DNA of 64,000 bases. It comes from an uncultured Clostridia bacterium. GTDB taxonomy: Bacteria; Bacillota; Clostridia; Christensenellales; CAG-314. A program made the translations under genes and the position numbers. Each line of letters begins with the position of its first letter. Positions within the stretch are counted from its first letter, which is position 1. The stretch spans positions 1-64,000 of the forward strand of contig CALVLA010000005.1 of the NCBI GenBank assembly GCA_944336125.1, given 5' to 3'. Below are positions 17,033-26,048 of the stretch, piece after piece. The notes under the pieces are model-generated. The model saw nothing but the letters and a program-made list of their open reading frames with translations, was not told where the DNA came from and did no database searches.

Positions 17033-18099
17033 CGGTTTTAAGCAACTTGTTTTACATTTTGATTGCCTTGGTTGTGCTGATGTTCATGATTACCGTTCAC
17101 GAACTTGGGCATTATATCGCGGGCAGAATACTCGGTTTCAAAATCAATGAGTTTTCCATTGGTATGGGACCGAAAATCTTTTCAAAAAGACTTAAAAACG
17201 ACCAGATCTTTTCCTTGCGCTGGCTGCCGCTGGGAGGCTACTGCGCATTTGAGGGAGAGGACGAGGACAATCCTTCTCCTCAGGCTTTCAACAATCAAAA
17301 GCCTTGGAAACGTATTATCGTTTTGTTTGCAGGCGCGTTTATGAACTTTATTTCCGCGCTTATTATCGTTATCATTGCGTTTTCGTGTTTCGGTGATTAT
17401 TTACCGACCATTGTTTCAAAATACGATTTCGATGCCGATTCTCAGGGAAATGCTATCGTAAGCCCTTTGGAGAAAGGCGACGTCATTCTCGAAATTGACG
17501 GAAAAGCCATTCTTTTGACTGTCGATCTTTCAAATATGATTCAAAGCGCCGGAGAGTTTTCAGACGTTTTGGTGTTGCGCGACGGGCAAAAGGTTTTGCT
17601 TGAAGACGTTCCTAAGGCCAACTATACAGTTACTGACGACGACGGAAAAACTACGACATATTACGGCTGGGGTGCTACTATAGCTCTCGGCGGTGGCGAA
17701 AGAGTGCGTTTTTCTTTCGGTGAATCGTTGCAGCGCAGTTTACCTTACTGTCTTAGGGCAGGCGGTTATGTGCTGGAAACTTTGGGCGGGCTTATCACGG
17801 GACTTATCGGTCTTGACCAGATAGGCGGTCCTATAACTACCATTGATATCACAAGTCAAATAGCAAGGAGCGGATTTGCCAATATCTTGATGCTTATTAC
17901 GCTCATTTCCGTAAACCTTGCCGTGTTTAACCTTTTGCCTATTCCTGCGCTCGACGGTTCGAAAATCATTTTTGTCATCATCGAGTGGATAAGGGGAAAG
18001 CCTCTCAACAGGCAGGTGGAAGCATACATTCACTTCGCAGGGCTGGTACTGCTTTTCGGATTCGTGATATTGATTGACCTCATGAAAATTTTGGGTTGA
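17029..18099 (+). CDS. rseP: site-2 protease RseP (M50 zinc metallopeptidase)
   Basis: Intramembrane protease that cleaves membrane-bound regulators and remnant signal peptides. The zinc motif HELGH is at residues 24-28 in the first membrane helix; a PDZ domain spans about residues 120-200; the second zinc site is in NLLPIPALDG near the C-terminal membrane helices. The 356-residue length fits RasP/RseP-type proteins. Confidence 0.94.
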   Translation: MTVLSNLFYILIALVVLMFMITVHELGHYIAGRILGFKINEFSIGMGPKIFSKRLKNDQIFSLRWLPLGGYCAFEGEDEDNPSPQAFNNQKPWKRIIVLFAGAFMNFISALIIVIIAFSCFGDYLPTIVSKYDFDADSQGNAIVSPLEKGDVILEIDGKAILLTVDLSNMIQSAGEFSDVLVLRDGQKVLLEDVPKANYTVTDDDGKTTTYYGWGATIALGGGERVRFSFGESLQRSLPYCLRAGGYVLETLGGLITGLIGLDQIGGPITTIDITSQIARSGFANILMLITLISVNLAVFNLLPIPALDGSKIIFVIIEWIRGKPLNRQVEAYIHFAGLVLLFGFVILIDLMKILG

Positions 18100-18102
18100 T
18101 TT

Positions 18103-19140
18103 ATGACTAAGGAAGTTAAAATAGGAAAAATTACCATAGGCGGCGGAAACAAAATCGCGGTGCAGTCAATGACCAACACCCGCACCGCCGACATTGAAAA
18201 AACAGCCGAGCAAATGCTTCGTCTGGAAAAAGAGGGCTGTGATATAATACGAGTTGCCGTGCTTGATTTGTCAGATGCCCAAGCGATAAAAGAGCTTAAA
18301 AAACACACTTCGACGCCTATTGTCGCCGATATTCATTTTGACCATAAGCTTGCGCTTGCCGCAATTGAGTACGGTGCCGATAAAATAAGGATTAACCCCG
18401 GCAACATAGCAAACGAGGATTTTTTAAGACAAATAATATGCAAGGCAAAAGAAAAAAACGTTTGCATAAGGATTGGCGTCAACGGCGGTTCTCTCAACAA
18501 GCTTTCAGAGGAAAAGTACGGCAGAGGAGTTGACGCGCTTGTTGACAGCGCTTTGCGTTACGTTGAGTTTTTCGAAAAAGAGAGCTTTTTCAACCTCGTA
18601 ATTTCGATAAAATCAAGTTCTGTTTTAAAAACCGTCGAAGCAAACAGAATTTTGTCATCAAAAACAAATTATCCTTTGCACATCGGAGTTACGGAAAGCG
18701 GTTCCGGGCAAATTGCCTTGACAAAGTCAGCTGTGGGAATAGGAAGTCTTTTGATTGACGGAATAGGCGACACGATAAGGGTATCGTTGACGGATGACCC
18801 CGTCGAGGAAGTAAAGTTTGCAAAAATTTTGCTGCGCGCTATAGAAAAGGATAAAAATTTTTGCGAAGTTATCTCATGTCCGTCATGCGGCAGATGCTGT
18901 TTTGACTTGATCGGGACGGCAAAACAAGTTTCGGACTACGTCAAAGACATTTCAAAACCGCTGAAAATTGCGGTGATGGGCTGTGTGGTAAACGGTCCCG
19001 GCGAGGCAAGGGAAGCCGATTTGGGGCTTGCCGGAGGAAAAGGAAAAGTCGTGTTTTTCAAAAGGGGTGAAGTGTTTTCCACCGTTGAAGAAAAAGACGC
19101 ATTGCAGAAGTTTAAAGAGGAAATAGACAAACTAAGGTGA
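18103..19140 (+). CDS. ispG: 4-hydroxy-3-methylbut-2-en-1-yl diphosphate synthase (GcpE)
   Basis: Penultimate MEP-pathway enzyme with a [4Fe-4S] cluster. N-terminal QSMTNTRTADIEKTAEQM is typical; the cluster cysteines are in CPSCGRC and in GCVVNGPGEARE near the C-terminus. The length is 345 residues, slightly short but normal for Clostridia. It starts 3 bases after rseP. Confidence 0.96.
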   Translation: MTKEVKIGKITIGGGNKIAVQSMTNTRTADIEKTAEQMLRLEKEGCDIIRVAVLDLSDAQAIKELKKHTSTPIVADIHFDHKLALAAIEYGADKIRINPGNIANEDFLRQIICKAKEKNVCIRIGVNGGSLNKLSEEKYGRGVDALVDSALRYVEFFEKESFFNLVISIKSSSVLKTVEANRILSSKTNYPLHIGVTESGSGQIALTKSAVGIGSLLIDGIGDTIRVSLTDDPVEEVKFAKILLRAIEKDKNFCEVISCPSCGRCCFDLIGTAKQVSDYVKDISKPLKIAVMGCVVNGPGEAREADLGLAGGKGKVVFFKRGEVFSTVEEKDALQKFKEEIDKLR

Positions 19141-19143
19141 AAA

Positions 19144-20694
19144 ATGCTGTTGGACGACATTAAGCAACTAAACCTAACACAACTTAAAGATTTGAAACTG
19201 TCAAAAGCCGTTTTCAGTAAAAAAGACAGGACTTTAAATCTCGAATTTGCCTCGAAGGAAAAACTTGACGAAAGTTTGGAAAGGGAAATTTCTGCCTTTG
19301 TCGAAAGTCAAATGAAAGGCGGAGTAAAAACTTCGGTTAAGTTTTTTAAAGACTATTTTGACGAAGAAAAAGTAAAAGGCGAGTTTTTCAATTACATAAA
19401 AAGGGAATATCTGTTTTTTTCCACTCGAATTGACGAGGACAACGTTTGCGTGTCAAAAACCGACGACGTATTTGTACTTACCGTAACAGTTACGCCGGAG
19501 CTTGAAAAAATGCTTGTTCAAATAGACTTTTTGCCTTGTGTCGAAAAACATTTTGCCGATATAACAAACTTTGAGGTCAAATGCAAATTCGACGTGGTGG
19601 AAAGCGACGTTGACGTGGAAAATCTTATGAAAGCCACTCAGACAATGCGTGAAACCCAAGTGACAAAAGCATTGTTTAAGCCTCAGAGAAAAATCGACGT
19701 AGAGGATGTGCAACCGCTTTTCGGAAATTTCATAAATCAAAAACCGCAATATATTATCGACGTTACCCGTCCCGAAAAATCTGTTACGCTTTGCGGAATA
19801 GTCGAGGGAATAAAGGAAGTAGTTACAAACAGCGGCTACACTTTGTTTAAATTTGATTTGTCTGATTTTACCGGCAAAATTTCGGTAATAGTTTTTTCCG
19901 ACGACAAAATTTATTTAAAACTTAAAGAATTGCAGGTCGGAGACCAAATTTTACTTAACGGACAGGTAAAGGAAAACTCTTTTTCTCAGGAGCTGGAAAT
20001 GCACGCTTACAGGATTTGTCGATGCAAAATCCTCGAAGAAAAGTTTGAAAGTTCACTTTCCAGACCTGTTCCCGAAGCGTACGTAATAGTAAAACCTGAA
20101 AAATTCGAAAAAGAGGAGCAGGGCAATCTTTTTTCGGAAAAAAGAGTTTCGCCTAAACTTTTGGGAAAATCTTTCGTCGTTTTTGACTTTGAAACAACCG
20201 GCAAAAATTATCTCAGCTGCAAAATAATCGAAATCGGCGCAGTGAAAGTAGTAGACGGAGTTATTACGGAAACATTTTCGACGTTTGTAAACCCCGAATG
20301 CAAAATTTCACGTGAAATTACCGAACTTACCGGCATAACCGACGATATGGTTGAGCATGCGCCTACTTTTCCTGAAATCATTTCGGATTTTTACAAGTTT
20401 TGTTACGGCTCAACTCTTATTGCACACAACATCGAATTCGATATAGGGTTTTTAAAGTTCAATACCAAAGACAGCGGATTTAATTTTTCAAATCCGCAAA
20501 TCGATACGCTTGCTCTTTCGCGAAAATATTTCCGCTCGCTTCAGGGCGGCGTGGATACTCCTAAAAACTTCAAGCTTGGTACTCTTGCAGAGTTTTTGGG
20601 TGTAAGCCGTGAAAATGCGCACAGGGCAACAGACGACTCTATCATGGCTGCGGATATTTTTATCAAACTGGTGGAAATGGGTGCGGATTTTTGA
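19144..20694 (+). CDS. PolC-like protein reduced to N-terminal, OB-fold and 3'-5' exonuclease domains
   Basis: A 516-residue protein at the position where most Bacillota carry polC (after ispG, before rimP). Residues 1 to about 200 resemble the PolC N-terminal domain; about 210-300 form an OB-fold (KSVTLCGIVEGIKEVVTNSG onward); 340-516 form a DEDDh exonuclease with all catalytic residues (D348, E350, H428-N429, D433, H493, D498). The PHP domain that normally surrounds the exonuclease and the whole polymerase region are absent, and the downstream bases hold a promoter, not a lost frame. It may act as a stand-alone proofreading exonuclease for a DnaE-type polymerase; that role is inference. A divergent DnaQ-type protein is the alternative label. 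Confidence 0.85.
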   Translation: MLLDDIKQLNLTQLKDLKLSKAVFSKKDRTLNLEFASKEKLDESLEREISAFVESQMKGGVKTSVKFFKDYFDEEKVKGEFFNYIKREYLFFSTRIDEDNVCVSKTDDVFVLTVTVTPELEKMLVQIDFLPCVEKHFADITNFEVKCKFDVVESDVDVENLMKATQTMRETQVTKALFKPQRKIDVEDVQPLFGNFINQKPQYIIDVTRPEKSVTLCGIVEGIKEVVTNSGYTLFKFDLSDFTGKISVIVFSDDKIYLKLKELQVGDQILLNGQVKENSFSQELEMHAYRICRCKILEEKFESSLSRPVPEAYVIVKPEKFEKEEQGNLFSEKRVSPKLLGKSFVVFDFETTGKNYLSCKIIEIGAVKVVDGVITETFSTFVNPECKISREITELTGITDDMVEHAPTFPEIISDFYKFCYGSTLIAHNIEFDIGFLKFNTKDSGFNFSNPQIDTLALSRKYFRSLQGGVDTPKNFKLGTLAEFLGVSRENAHRATDDSIMAADIFIKLVEMGADF

Positions 20695-20731
20695 TTTTTG
20701 ATAAGTTTTTGCCCAAATTGTGCAAAAAATG

Positions 20732-20760
20732 TTGTACTTTTTATCTCTTTATGATATACT
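20732..20760 (+). promoter_or_regulatory. sigma-A-type promoter of the rimP-nusA-infB operon
   Basis: TTGTAC at 20732-20737 and TATACT at 20755-20760 with a 17-bp spacer, in the gap between the PolC-like gene and rimP. Confidence 0.78.
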
Positions 20761-20785
20761 AACAATGCTTATATTGGTACTATAT

Positions 20786-20809
20786 GAGAGTAGGGTTGCC
20801 CCTGCTCTC
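20786..20809 (+). promoter_or_regulatory. hairpin in the rimP leader
   Basis: GAGAG-t-AGGG, loop TTGC, CCCT-g-CTCTC: a 9-bp stem with one symmetric mismatch, 20 nt upstream of the rimP start. It lacks a T-run, so it is not a terminator; it may be part of a regulatory leader. Confidence 0.5.
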
Positions 20810-20829
20810 AAATCATTTAAAGGTGTTGT

Positions 20830-21291
20830 ATGGCATTGAAAATTTGTGAATCGGTGGAAAAATTTATTCAGCCGTATGCCGAACAGTGCGGACTTGACAT
20901 TTTGGATGTCGAATATGTGAAAAAAGCCGACGGCATGAATCTTACCATTGTTATCGACAAAGAGGGCGGCGTTACCCTTGACGATTGCGAGAAACTTCAC
21001 CGTCTCATTGACGAGCCGCTTGACGAATTGGATCCTACAGAGGGTGCGGCGTACACATTGAACGTTTCGTCGCCGGGACTTGACAGACCGCTTAAAAATC
21101 AAAAAGATTTTAAACGCAACCTGAACAAGGAAATCGTCGTAAAACTTTACGCACCTGTTGACGGCAAAAAACTTTTTGAAGGCTTTTTGACCGATTATGA
21201 CGAAAAAACTTTTACAATAAACACCAATGACGGATTAAGGCAGTTCGAAATTGCCAAAACGGCTATTATTACGCCGCTGTTAAGATTTTAA
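20830..21291 (+). CDS. rimP: ribosome maturation factor RimP
   Basis: Assembly factor for the 30S subunit. The core EYVKKADGMNLTIVIDKEGG and VSSPGLDRPLKNQKDFKRN motifs are diagnostic. The length is 153 residues. It has an AAGGTG site before the ATG and heads the conserved rimP-nusA-rnpM-ylxQ-infB-rbfA order. Confidence 0.95.
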   Translation: MALKICESVEKFIQPYAEQCGLDILDVEYVKKADGMNLTIVIDKEGGVTLDDCEKLHRLIDEPLDELDPTEGAAYTLNVSSPGLDRPLKNQKDFKRNLNKEIVVKLYAPVDGKKLFEGFLTDYDEKTFTINTNDGLRQFEIAKTAIITPLLRF

Positions 21292-21304
21292 TCGGAGGAA
21301 AATT

Positions 21305-22468
21305 ATGATTAGCAAGGATTTCTTTTTGGCGTTGGATGACCTCGAAAAAGAAAAAGGTATTTCAAAAGACGTTTTTATCAAGGCACTTGAAAACGCTTTG
21401 ACTTTCGCCTGCAAAAAACATTTTGGCGAAGCTACCAACGTTGAGGTTAAACTCAATCCCGAAAAGAGTACTATTAGGGTTTTGTCTTACAAAAACGTTG
21501 TAGAAACGGTTGAAGATCCGGACAAGGAAATTTCGCTCGAAGAAGCTCAGGAAATCAAAAAAACATATGAGCTCGGGGACAAAGTTGCGAAAGAAATTTC
21601 TCCGAAAGATTTCAGCAGAATTGCTGCCCAGACAGCAAAGCAAGTAATTATGCAGACTTTGAAGGAAATTGAAAAAAGCCAGACTTATGATCAATTTTCC
21701 GAAAAAGAAAACGAATTGCTGGTAGGCGTAGTCAGCAGAGTTAAAGACGACGGAACCGTTTTTGTGGAAATCGGAAAAAATCAGATGGAAGGCATCTTGA
21801 TGCCGTCTGACCAAATTCCGGGAGAAAGCTTTAAATTCGGCGACAAAATCAAAGTTTACGTAAAACGCGTTAAAGACGGGGCGAAAGGAGTTCAGGTTTT
21901 GCTTAGCCGTGCTTGCATCGGTTTTGTAAAAAGGCTTTTCGAAAACGAAGTTCCTGAAATCCGCGCGGGCATTGTAGTCATTAAATCAATCGCTCGTGAA
22001 GCCGGCTACCGTACAAAAATCGCTGTTTGGTCTTCCGAGTCGGATATCGACGCCGTAGGCGCATGCGTCGGTTCAAAGGGTGTTCGTATCAATGCAATAA
22101 GCAACAATGAGCTAAACGGCGAAAAAATAGACGTTATTCCTTGGAGCGAAGACAGCCTTGACTTTATCGCAAGCGCACTTAGTCCTGCCAAAGTATTTAT
22201 GGTTCAGGGCAGCGAGGAAACAAAGGAAGCAAAAGTTATCGTTCCTGACGACAAGCTTTCCTTGGCAATCGGTAAGGAAGGTCAAAACGCAAGGCTTGCA
22301 GCTCGCCTCACCGGTTGGAAAATCGACGTTAAGTCTTATTCCAATGCAGTCAAGCTTGGGCTTATCGAAGGCGAAAAGAATGAAGAAGAAAAATCAGATT
22401 CCGCTGACGACATAAACGATATACTTTCCCAAATGAAAGAAATATCTGCCGAGGACGCAGGAGAATAA
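21305..22468 (+). CDS. nusA: transcription termination/antitermination factor NusA
   Basis: RNA polymerase-associated factor that controls pausing and termination. It has an N-terminal polymerase-binding domain, an S1 domain (about residues 135-200), and two KH domains, with the conserved VGACVGSKGVRINAISNNEL and LAIGKEGQNARLAARLTGW segments. There are no C-terminal acidic repeats, as usual in Gram-positives. The length is 387 residues. It has a strong GGAGG ribosome site. Confidence 0.96.
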   Translation: MISKDFFLALDDLEKEKGISKDVFIKALENALTFACKKHFGEATNVEVKLNPEKSTIRVLSYKNVVETVEDPDKEISLEEAQEIKKTYELGDKVAKEISPKDFSRIAAQTAKQVIMQTLKEIEKSQTYDQFSEKENELLVGVVSRVKDDGTVFVEIGKNQMEGILMPSDQIPGESFKFGDKIKVYVKRVKDGAKGVQVLLSRACIGFVKRLFENEVPEIRAGIVVIKSIAREAGYRTKIAVWSSESDIDAVGACVGSKGVRINAISNNELNGEKIDVIPWSEDSLDFIASALSPAKVFMVQGSEETKEAKVIVPDDKLSLAIGKEGQNARLAARLTGWKIDVKSYSNAVKLGLIEGEKNEEEKSDSADDINDILSQMKEISAEDAGE

Positions 22469-22469
22469 C

Positions 22470-22739
22470 ATGGTTAAAAAAATCCCTATGCGTATGTGCA
22501 CCGTGTGCCGTGAAATGAAACCTAAAAAAGAGCTTTTCCGAGTCGTAAAAAACAATGAGGGAAACATCTTTGTGGACTTGACTTTCAAGGCTAACGGAAG
22601 GGGCGCATATATTTGCCGTTGCAAAGAATGCGTTGAAAAAGCTAAAAAAGCAAAAACGCTAAACAAACAGTTTGAATGTCAGGTTGGCGATGAGATTTAT
22701 CAACAGCTGACAGATTTATTAAATGAACAACAAAATTAA
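22470..22739 (+). CDS. rnpM: YlxR/RnpM RNA-binding protein (DUF448)
   Basis: An 89-residue basic protein with the family start PMRMCTVCREMKPKKELFR and the GRGAYICRCKEC motif. Homologues (YlxR, renamed RnpM in Bacillus subtilis) bind RNase P RNA and lower its activity. It starts 1 base after the nusA stop and overlaps ylxQ by 17 bases. Confidence 0.92.
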   Translation: MVKKIPMRMCTVCREMKPKKELFRVVKNNEGNIFVDLTFKANGRGAYICRCKECVEKAKKAKTLNKQFECQVGDEIYQQLTDLLNEQQN

Positions 22740-23037
22740 AGCTTACATCGGATTTGCAATCAACAAGGGAAGCGTCATTTTCGGGATTGACAACATCGTC
22801 AAAAGCAAACTGAAAATAAAACTTGTTTTGTTGTGCAAATCCACTCAAAAAAACACCAGAAAAGAAGCGGCGGAGTTTTGTAAAAAAAAGAATATCCGAC
22901 TGCTGGAAACGGCAGTTCCTCTTGAAGAGTTGGCAAGCAGGAACGGTGTAAAAGTGTTGGCTATTACCGACACTAACCTTGCTCAAGCAATTATTAAAAA
23001 TTCAGACGAAGAAGATGTGTGCGGAGGTGTCAATTGA
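22723..23037 (+). CDS. rplGA: YlxQ, L7Ae-family RNA-binding protein
   Basis: A 104-residue L7Ae/L30e-fold protein of the kink-turn-binding superfamily, in the usual position between rnpM and inf[20 protein letters not shown] and the basic middle region match YlxQ. Its stop overlaps the TTG start of infB. Because an L7Ae-family protein (OapC) is a known partner of OLE RNA in another species, this protein is worth remembering in connection with the OLE RNA at 40 kb, although OapC belongs to a different subgroup (YbxF/YbzG-type). Confidence 0.88.
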   Translation: MNNKIKAYIGFAINKGSVIFGIDNIVKSKLKIKLVLLCKSTQKNTRKEAAEFCKKKNIRLLETAVPLEELASRNGVKVLAITDTNLAQAIIKNSDEEDVCGGVN

Positions 23038-25685
23038 CAAACGGTAACAACAATATGAGTCAAAACAATCAGGCTGTGCAAAATTTTGATTCATTGAAGG
23101 CCTTGAAGTCCACGACCGTAAAGGAAGCAAATACGCTTTTAAGCGACGTAAGGGAAATCAAAAAGCGAATTGCAGGTATTTCTCAGGCAGTGGAACAAAA
23201 ACAAAAACTTTTTGCCGAGCAGGTTAAATCGGCGCAGGAAGAGGAGCTCAAAAAACCTCAGCCTGAAGTTTTGCCTGCGGAAAAACCGGAAGAAAAAGTT
23301 TCGAAACCTGTTGTTGAACAGCAACCTGTGCAACAGGAAAATAAAGAAGAAGTTAAGCAGGAAGAAAAGAAGAGCTCTGTTAAAATCGAAATTACTCGAG
23401 TTCAACCGCTTATTTCTACTCCTCAGCAAAACGAACCTAAAATTTTCATTGACGAAAAGGGAAATAAAATCGTCAGAAAATTTATTACCGACCGTTTTCC
23501 GCCTAAAAAGCCACAGCCGGCCGCACCGCAGCAGCGTGTAAATTTCAATCAGCCTAGACCACAGAGCGGCAACAAAAATTTCGGAGGAAAACCGTTTGAC
23601 CAAAACAAACCTCGTCAACAATTCGGTGCAAACAAGCCTTTTGGTGACAAGGATCAGGACTCCGCAAACAAATTCAATCAAAACAGACAAGCGGCAAAAC
23701 CGAAAGTTTTTTCGGACATGCCAAGTATGCCAAAAGAACCGCAAGGTAAATCTTTCGGCAATAAAAATAAAACTCCTGAAAAGTCTGAATCCAAAAAACA
23801 ACTTTCGGCAAAATCGCTGCTTAAAAAAGGTTATATCAATCAAGGCAGCATAAGCGAATTTGACGACGAATTCGTAACAAGAAAACTTCGCGTCAAAAAG
23901 CAGGAAGTTAAAAAAGAAGCGGTAAAAATCGAAAAAGCGGTTGTCAATACGCAGGAAGTACAAATCAAAGTACTCAGCGAAAAAATCGGCGTTACCGCAT
24001 CTGAAATTATCAAACAGCTTTTCAAGGAAGGCATCGTAAAAACCATTAACGACTCAATCGACTTTGACTATGCTGCTTTTATCGCCTCCAACTTCGGCGT
24101 CGAACTTACTCAGGAACTCGACAAATCCTTTGAGGAAGTCATGCAAAGCGCAGTCGCAAGCGATGATGATAACCTTGCGGACAACGAAAAACGTCCTCCT
24201 ATCGTTACGGTATTGGGTCACGTTGACCACGGTAAAACTTCGCTTCTCGACGCAATCAGAAAAACAAACGTTACTTCGGGCGAAGCGGGCGGTATCACAC
24301 AGCACATCGGTGCTTATACCGTTCAGGCAAAGGGAGAACCTATTACATTTATCGATACTCCTGGTCACGCGGCGTTTACAGCAATGCGTGCTAGGGGCGC
24401 TCAGGTTACCGACGTCGCTATTCTCGTAGTTGCTGCCGACGACGGCGTTATGCCGCAGACTATTGAAGCTCTTAACCACGCAAAAGCGGCTGACGTTCCT
24501 ATTATCGTTGCGGTTAATAAAATCGATAAACCTGAAGCAAATCCTGACAGGGTTAAACAACAGCTTACCGAGCACGGCGTATTGCCTGAAGAATGGGGCG
24601 GCGATTCTATTTTTGTTAACGTTTCCGCAAAAGCAGGAACCGGAATAGACAAATTGCTCGAAGCAGTGTTGCTTGTTGCTGAAATCAAGGATTTGAAAGC
24701 AAATCATCTCAAACGCGCAAGAGGCACAATCATCGAGGCAAAACTCGATAAAGGCAGGGGACCTGTCGCTACCGTGCTTGTACAAAACGGAACTTTGCAC
24801 GTTGGGGACAACGTCGTAGCAGGTACGGCAGTTGGTAAAATCCGTGCTATGTTCGACGATAAAAACAGAAGCGTCAAAAGCGCGGGACCTTCTATGCCTG
24901 TCGAAGTTCTCGGTTTCTCTGATGTGCCTAACGCCGGCGATTTGCTCAATGCAGTAGACGAAAAACTCGCAAAACAAGTTGCCGACGAAAGAAAGGATAA
25001 GGAACGCAGCGACAAATTCAAGGCTTCCGCAAAAGTCTCGCTTGACGATTTGTTTGGAAAAATCAGCGAAGGACAGTCCAAAAATCTCAACCTTATCATT
25101 AAAACAGACGTGCAAGGTTCTCTCGAAGCGCTTAAAGGCACCGTCGAAAAGATTTCAAATGCCGAAGTTAAAATTTGTCCTATTCACGGCGGCGTAGGCG
25201 CAATCAACGAAACAGACGTTATGCTTGCAAAAGCGTCTGGAGCAATTATTATCGGATTTAACGTTCGTGCAGATGCTTCCGCAAGAGCAGCTGCCGAAAG
25301 AGAACAAGTTGACATCAGGCTTTACAGCATTATTTACGACGTTGTGGACGACATTACAAAAGCAATGAAGGGTATGCTTGCTCCTGTATTTAGGGATACG
25401 GTTACCGGTTCGGCAGATGTCAGAGAAGTGTTTAAAATCACAGGCGTCGGCGCCGTTGCGGGTTGCTACGTCACTAACGGAAAAATTTCGCGTAACTGCA
25501 AAATTAAAGTATTCCGCGACAACGTCATTGTTTATGACGGTGAGATTTTGGCGCTTAAACGCTTTAAAGACGATGTTAAAGAAGTGGCTTCCGGCTTTGA
25601 ATGCGGTATTTCAATTAAAAACTACAACGATATTAAAGTAGGCGACGTATTTGAAGCTTACCTTGTAGAGGAAGTCAAAGAATAA
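23034..25685 (+). CDS. infB: translation initiation factor IF-2
   Basis: GTPase that brings initiator tRNA to the ribosome. The first ~310 residues are a low-complexity, Lys/Gln/Pro/Asn-rich arm; the G domain starts near residue 390 with [14 protein letters not shown], then [16 protein letters not shown] and NKIDKP; domains II-IV follow. I start at the TTG at 23034, 6 nt from GGAGG (23023-23027) and overlapping the ylxQ stop as TTGA; the first ATG, at 23055, lacks a good ribosome site. The 883-residue length is normal. Confidence 0.95.
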   Translation: MTNGNNNMSQNNQAVQNFDSLKALKSTTVKEANTLLSDVREIKKRIAGISQAVEQKQKLFAEQVKSAQEEELKKPQPEVLPAEKPEEKVSKPVVEQQPVQQENKEEVKQEEKKSSVKIEITRVQPLISTPQQNEPKIFIDEKGNKIVRKFITDRFPPKKPQPAAPQQRVNFNQPRPQSGNKNFGGKPFDQNKPRQQFGANKPFGDKDQDSANKFNQNRQAAKPKVFSDMPSMPKEPQGKSFGNKNKTPEKSESKKQLSAKSLLKKGYINQGSISEFDDEFVTRKLRVKKQEVKKEAVKIEKAVVNTQEVQIKVLSEKIGVTASEIIKQLFKEGIVKTINDSIDFDYAAFIASNFGVELTQELDKSFEEVMQSAVASDDDNLADNEKRPPIVTVLGHVDHGKTSLLDAIRKTNVTSGEAGGITQHIGAYTVQAKGEPITFIDTPGHAAFTAMRARGAQVTDVAILVVAADDGVMPQTIEALNHAKAADVPIIVAVNKIDKPEANPDRVKQQLTEHGVLPEEWGGDSIFVNVSAKAGTGIDKLLEAVLLVAEIKDLKANHLKRARGTIIEAKLDKGRGPVATVLVQNGTLHVGDNVVAGTAVGKIRAMFDDKNRSVKSAGPSMPVEVLGFSDVPNAGDLLNAVDEKLAKQVADERKDKERSDKFKASAKVSLDDLFGKISEGQSKNLNLIIKTDVQGSLEALKGTVEKISNAEVKICPIHGGVGAINETDVMLAKASGAIIIGFNVRADASARAAAEREQVDIRLYSIIYDVVDDITKAMKGMLAPVFRDTVTGSADVREVFKITGVGAVAGCYVTNGKISRNCKIKVFRDNVIVYDGEILALKRFKDDVKEVASGFECGISIKNYNDIKVGDVFEAYLVEEVKE

Positions 25686-25697
25686 TCAGAGGTTATT

Positions 25698-26048
25698 ATG
25701 AGCGGTATCAGAACGGATAAATTAAATTCCGAATTTCAAAAAAGCATATATGAAATTTTGACGAAAAAGGTAAAAGATCCGCGTCTTACCGAAATGTTTT
25801 CCATACTCGAAGTGCGTGTCGACAAAGAACTTCAAACCGCGAAAGTTTTTGTCAGTGTGTTTTCAACCGATCAAGAAAAAGCCGCAAAAACCTTTGAAGC
25901 GATTAAAGACTCCGCAGGTTTTATCAGGCAGACTTTGTCAAAGTCCATGCACATAAGAACGGTCCCGAAGTTTGAATTTTTGATGGACACTTCGATGGAA
26001 TACAGTCAAAAGATAAACGACATTTTGAGTGAGATTAACAAAAAATGA
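25698..26048 (+). CDS. rbfA: ribosome-binding factor A
   Basis: A 116-residue KH-like cold-shock assembly factor for 16S rRNA. The start RTDKLNSEFQKSIYEILT and the VRVDKELQTAKVFVSVF strand are family hallmarks. It overlaps the next gene by 4 bases (ATGA). Confidence 0.95.
   Translation: MSGIRTDKLNSEFQKSIYEILTKKVKDPRLTEMFSILEVRVDKELQTAKVFVSVFSTDQEKAAKTFEAIKDSAGFIRQTLSKSMHIRTVPKFEFLMDTSMEYSQKINDILSEINKK

Noticed and set aside
20695-20829. Frameshifted remainder of polC downstream of the exonuclease gene
   Set aside because: Only 135 bases separate it from rimP; they contain a promoter and leader hairpin and no polymerase-like codons in any frame.
23170-23860. Apparent short repeats (Lys/Gln/Pro codons) in the 5' part of infB, considered as CRISPR-like or tandem repeat
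   Set aside because: The similarity is codon-level low complexity in a known disordered arm; there are no regular spacers or exact repeats.
23139-23963. Long minus-strand frame opposite the low-complexity arm of infB
   Set aside because: Its Phe/Arg/Leu-rich text is the complement of Lys/Gln/Asn codons; no independent support.
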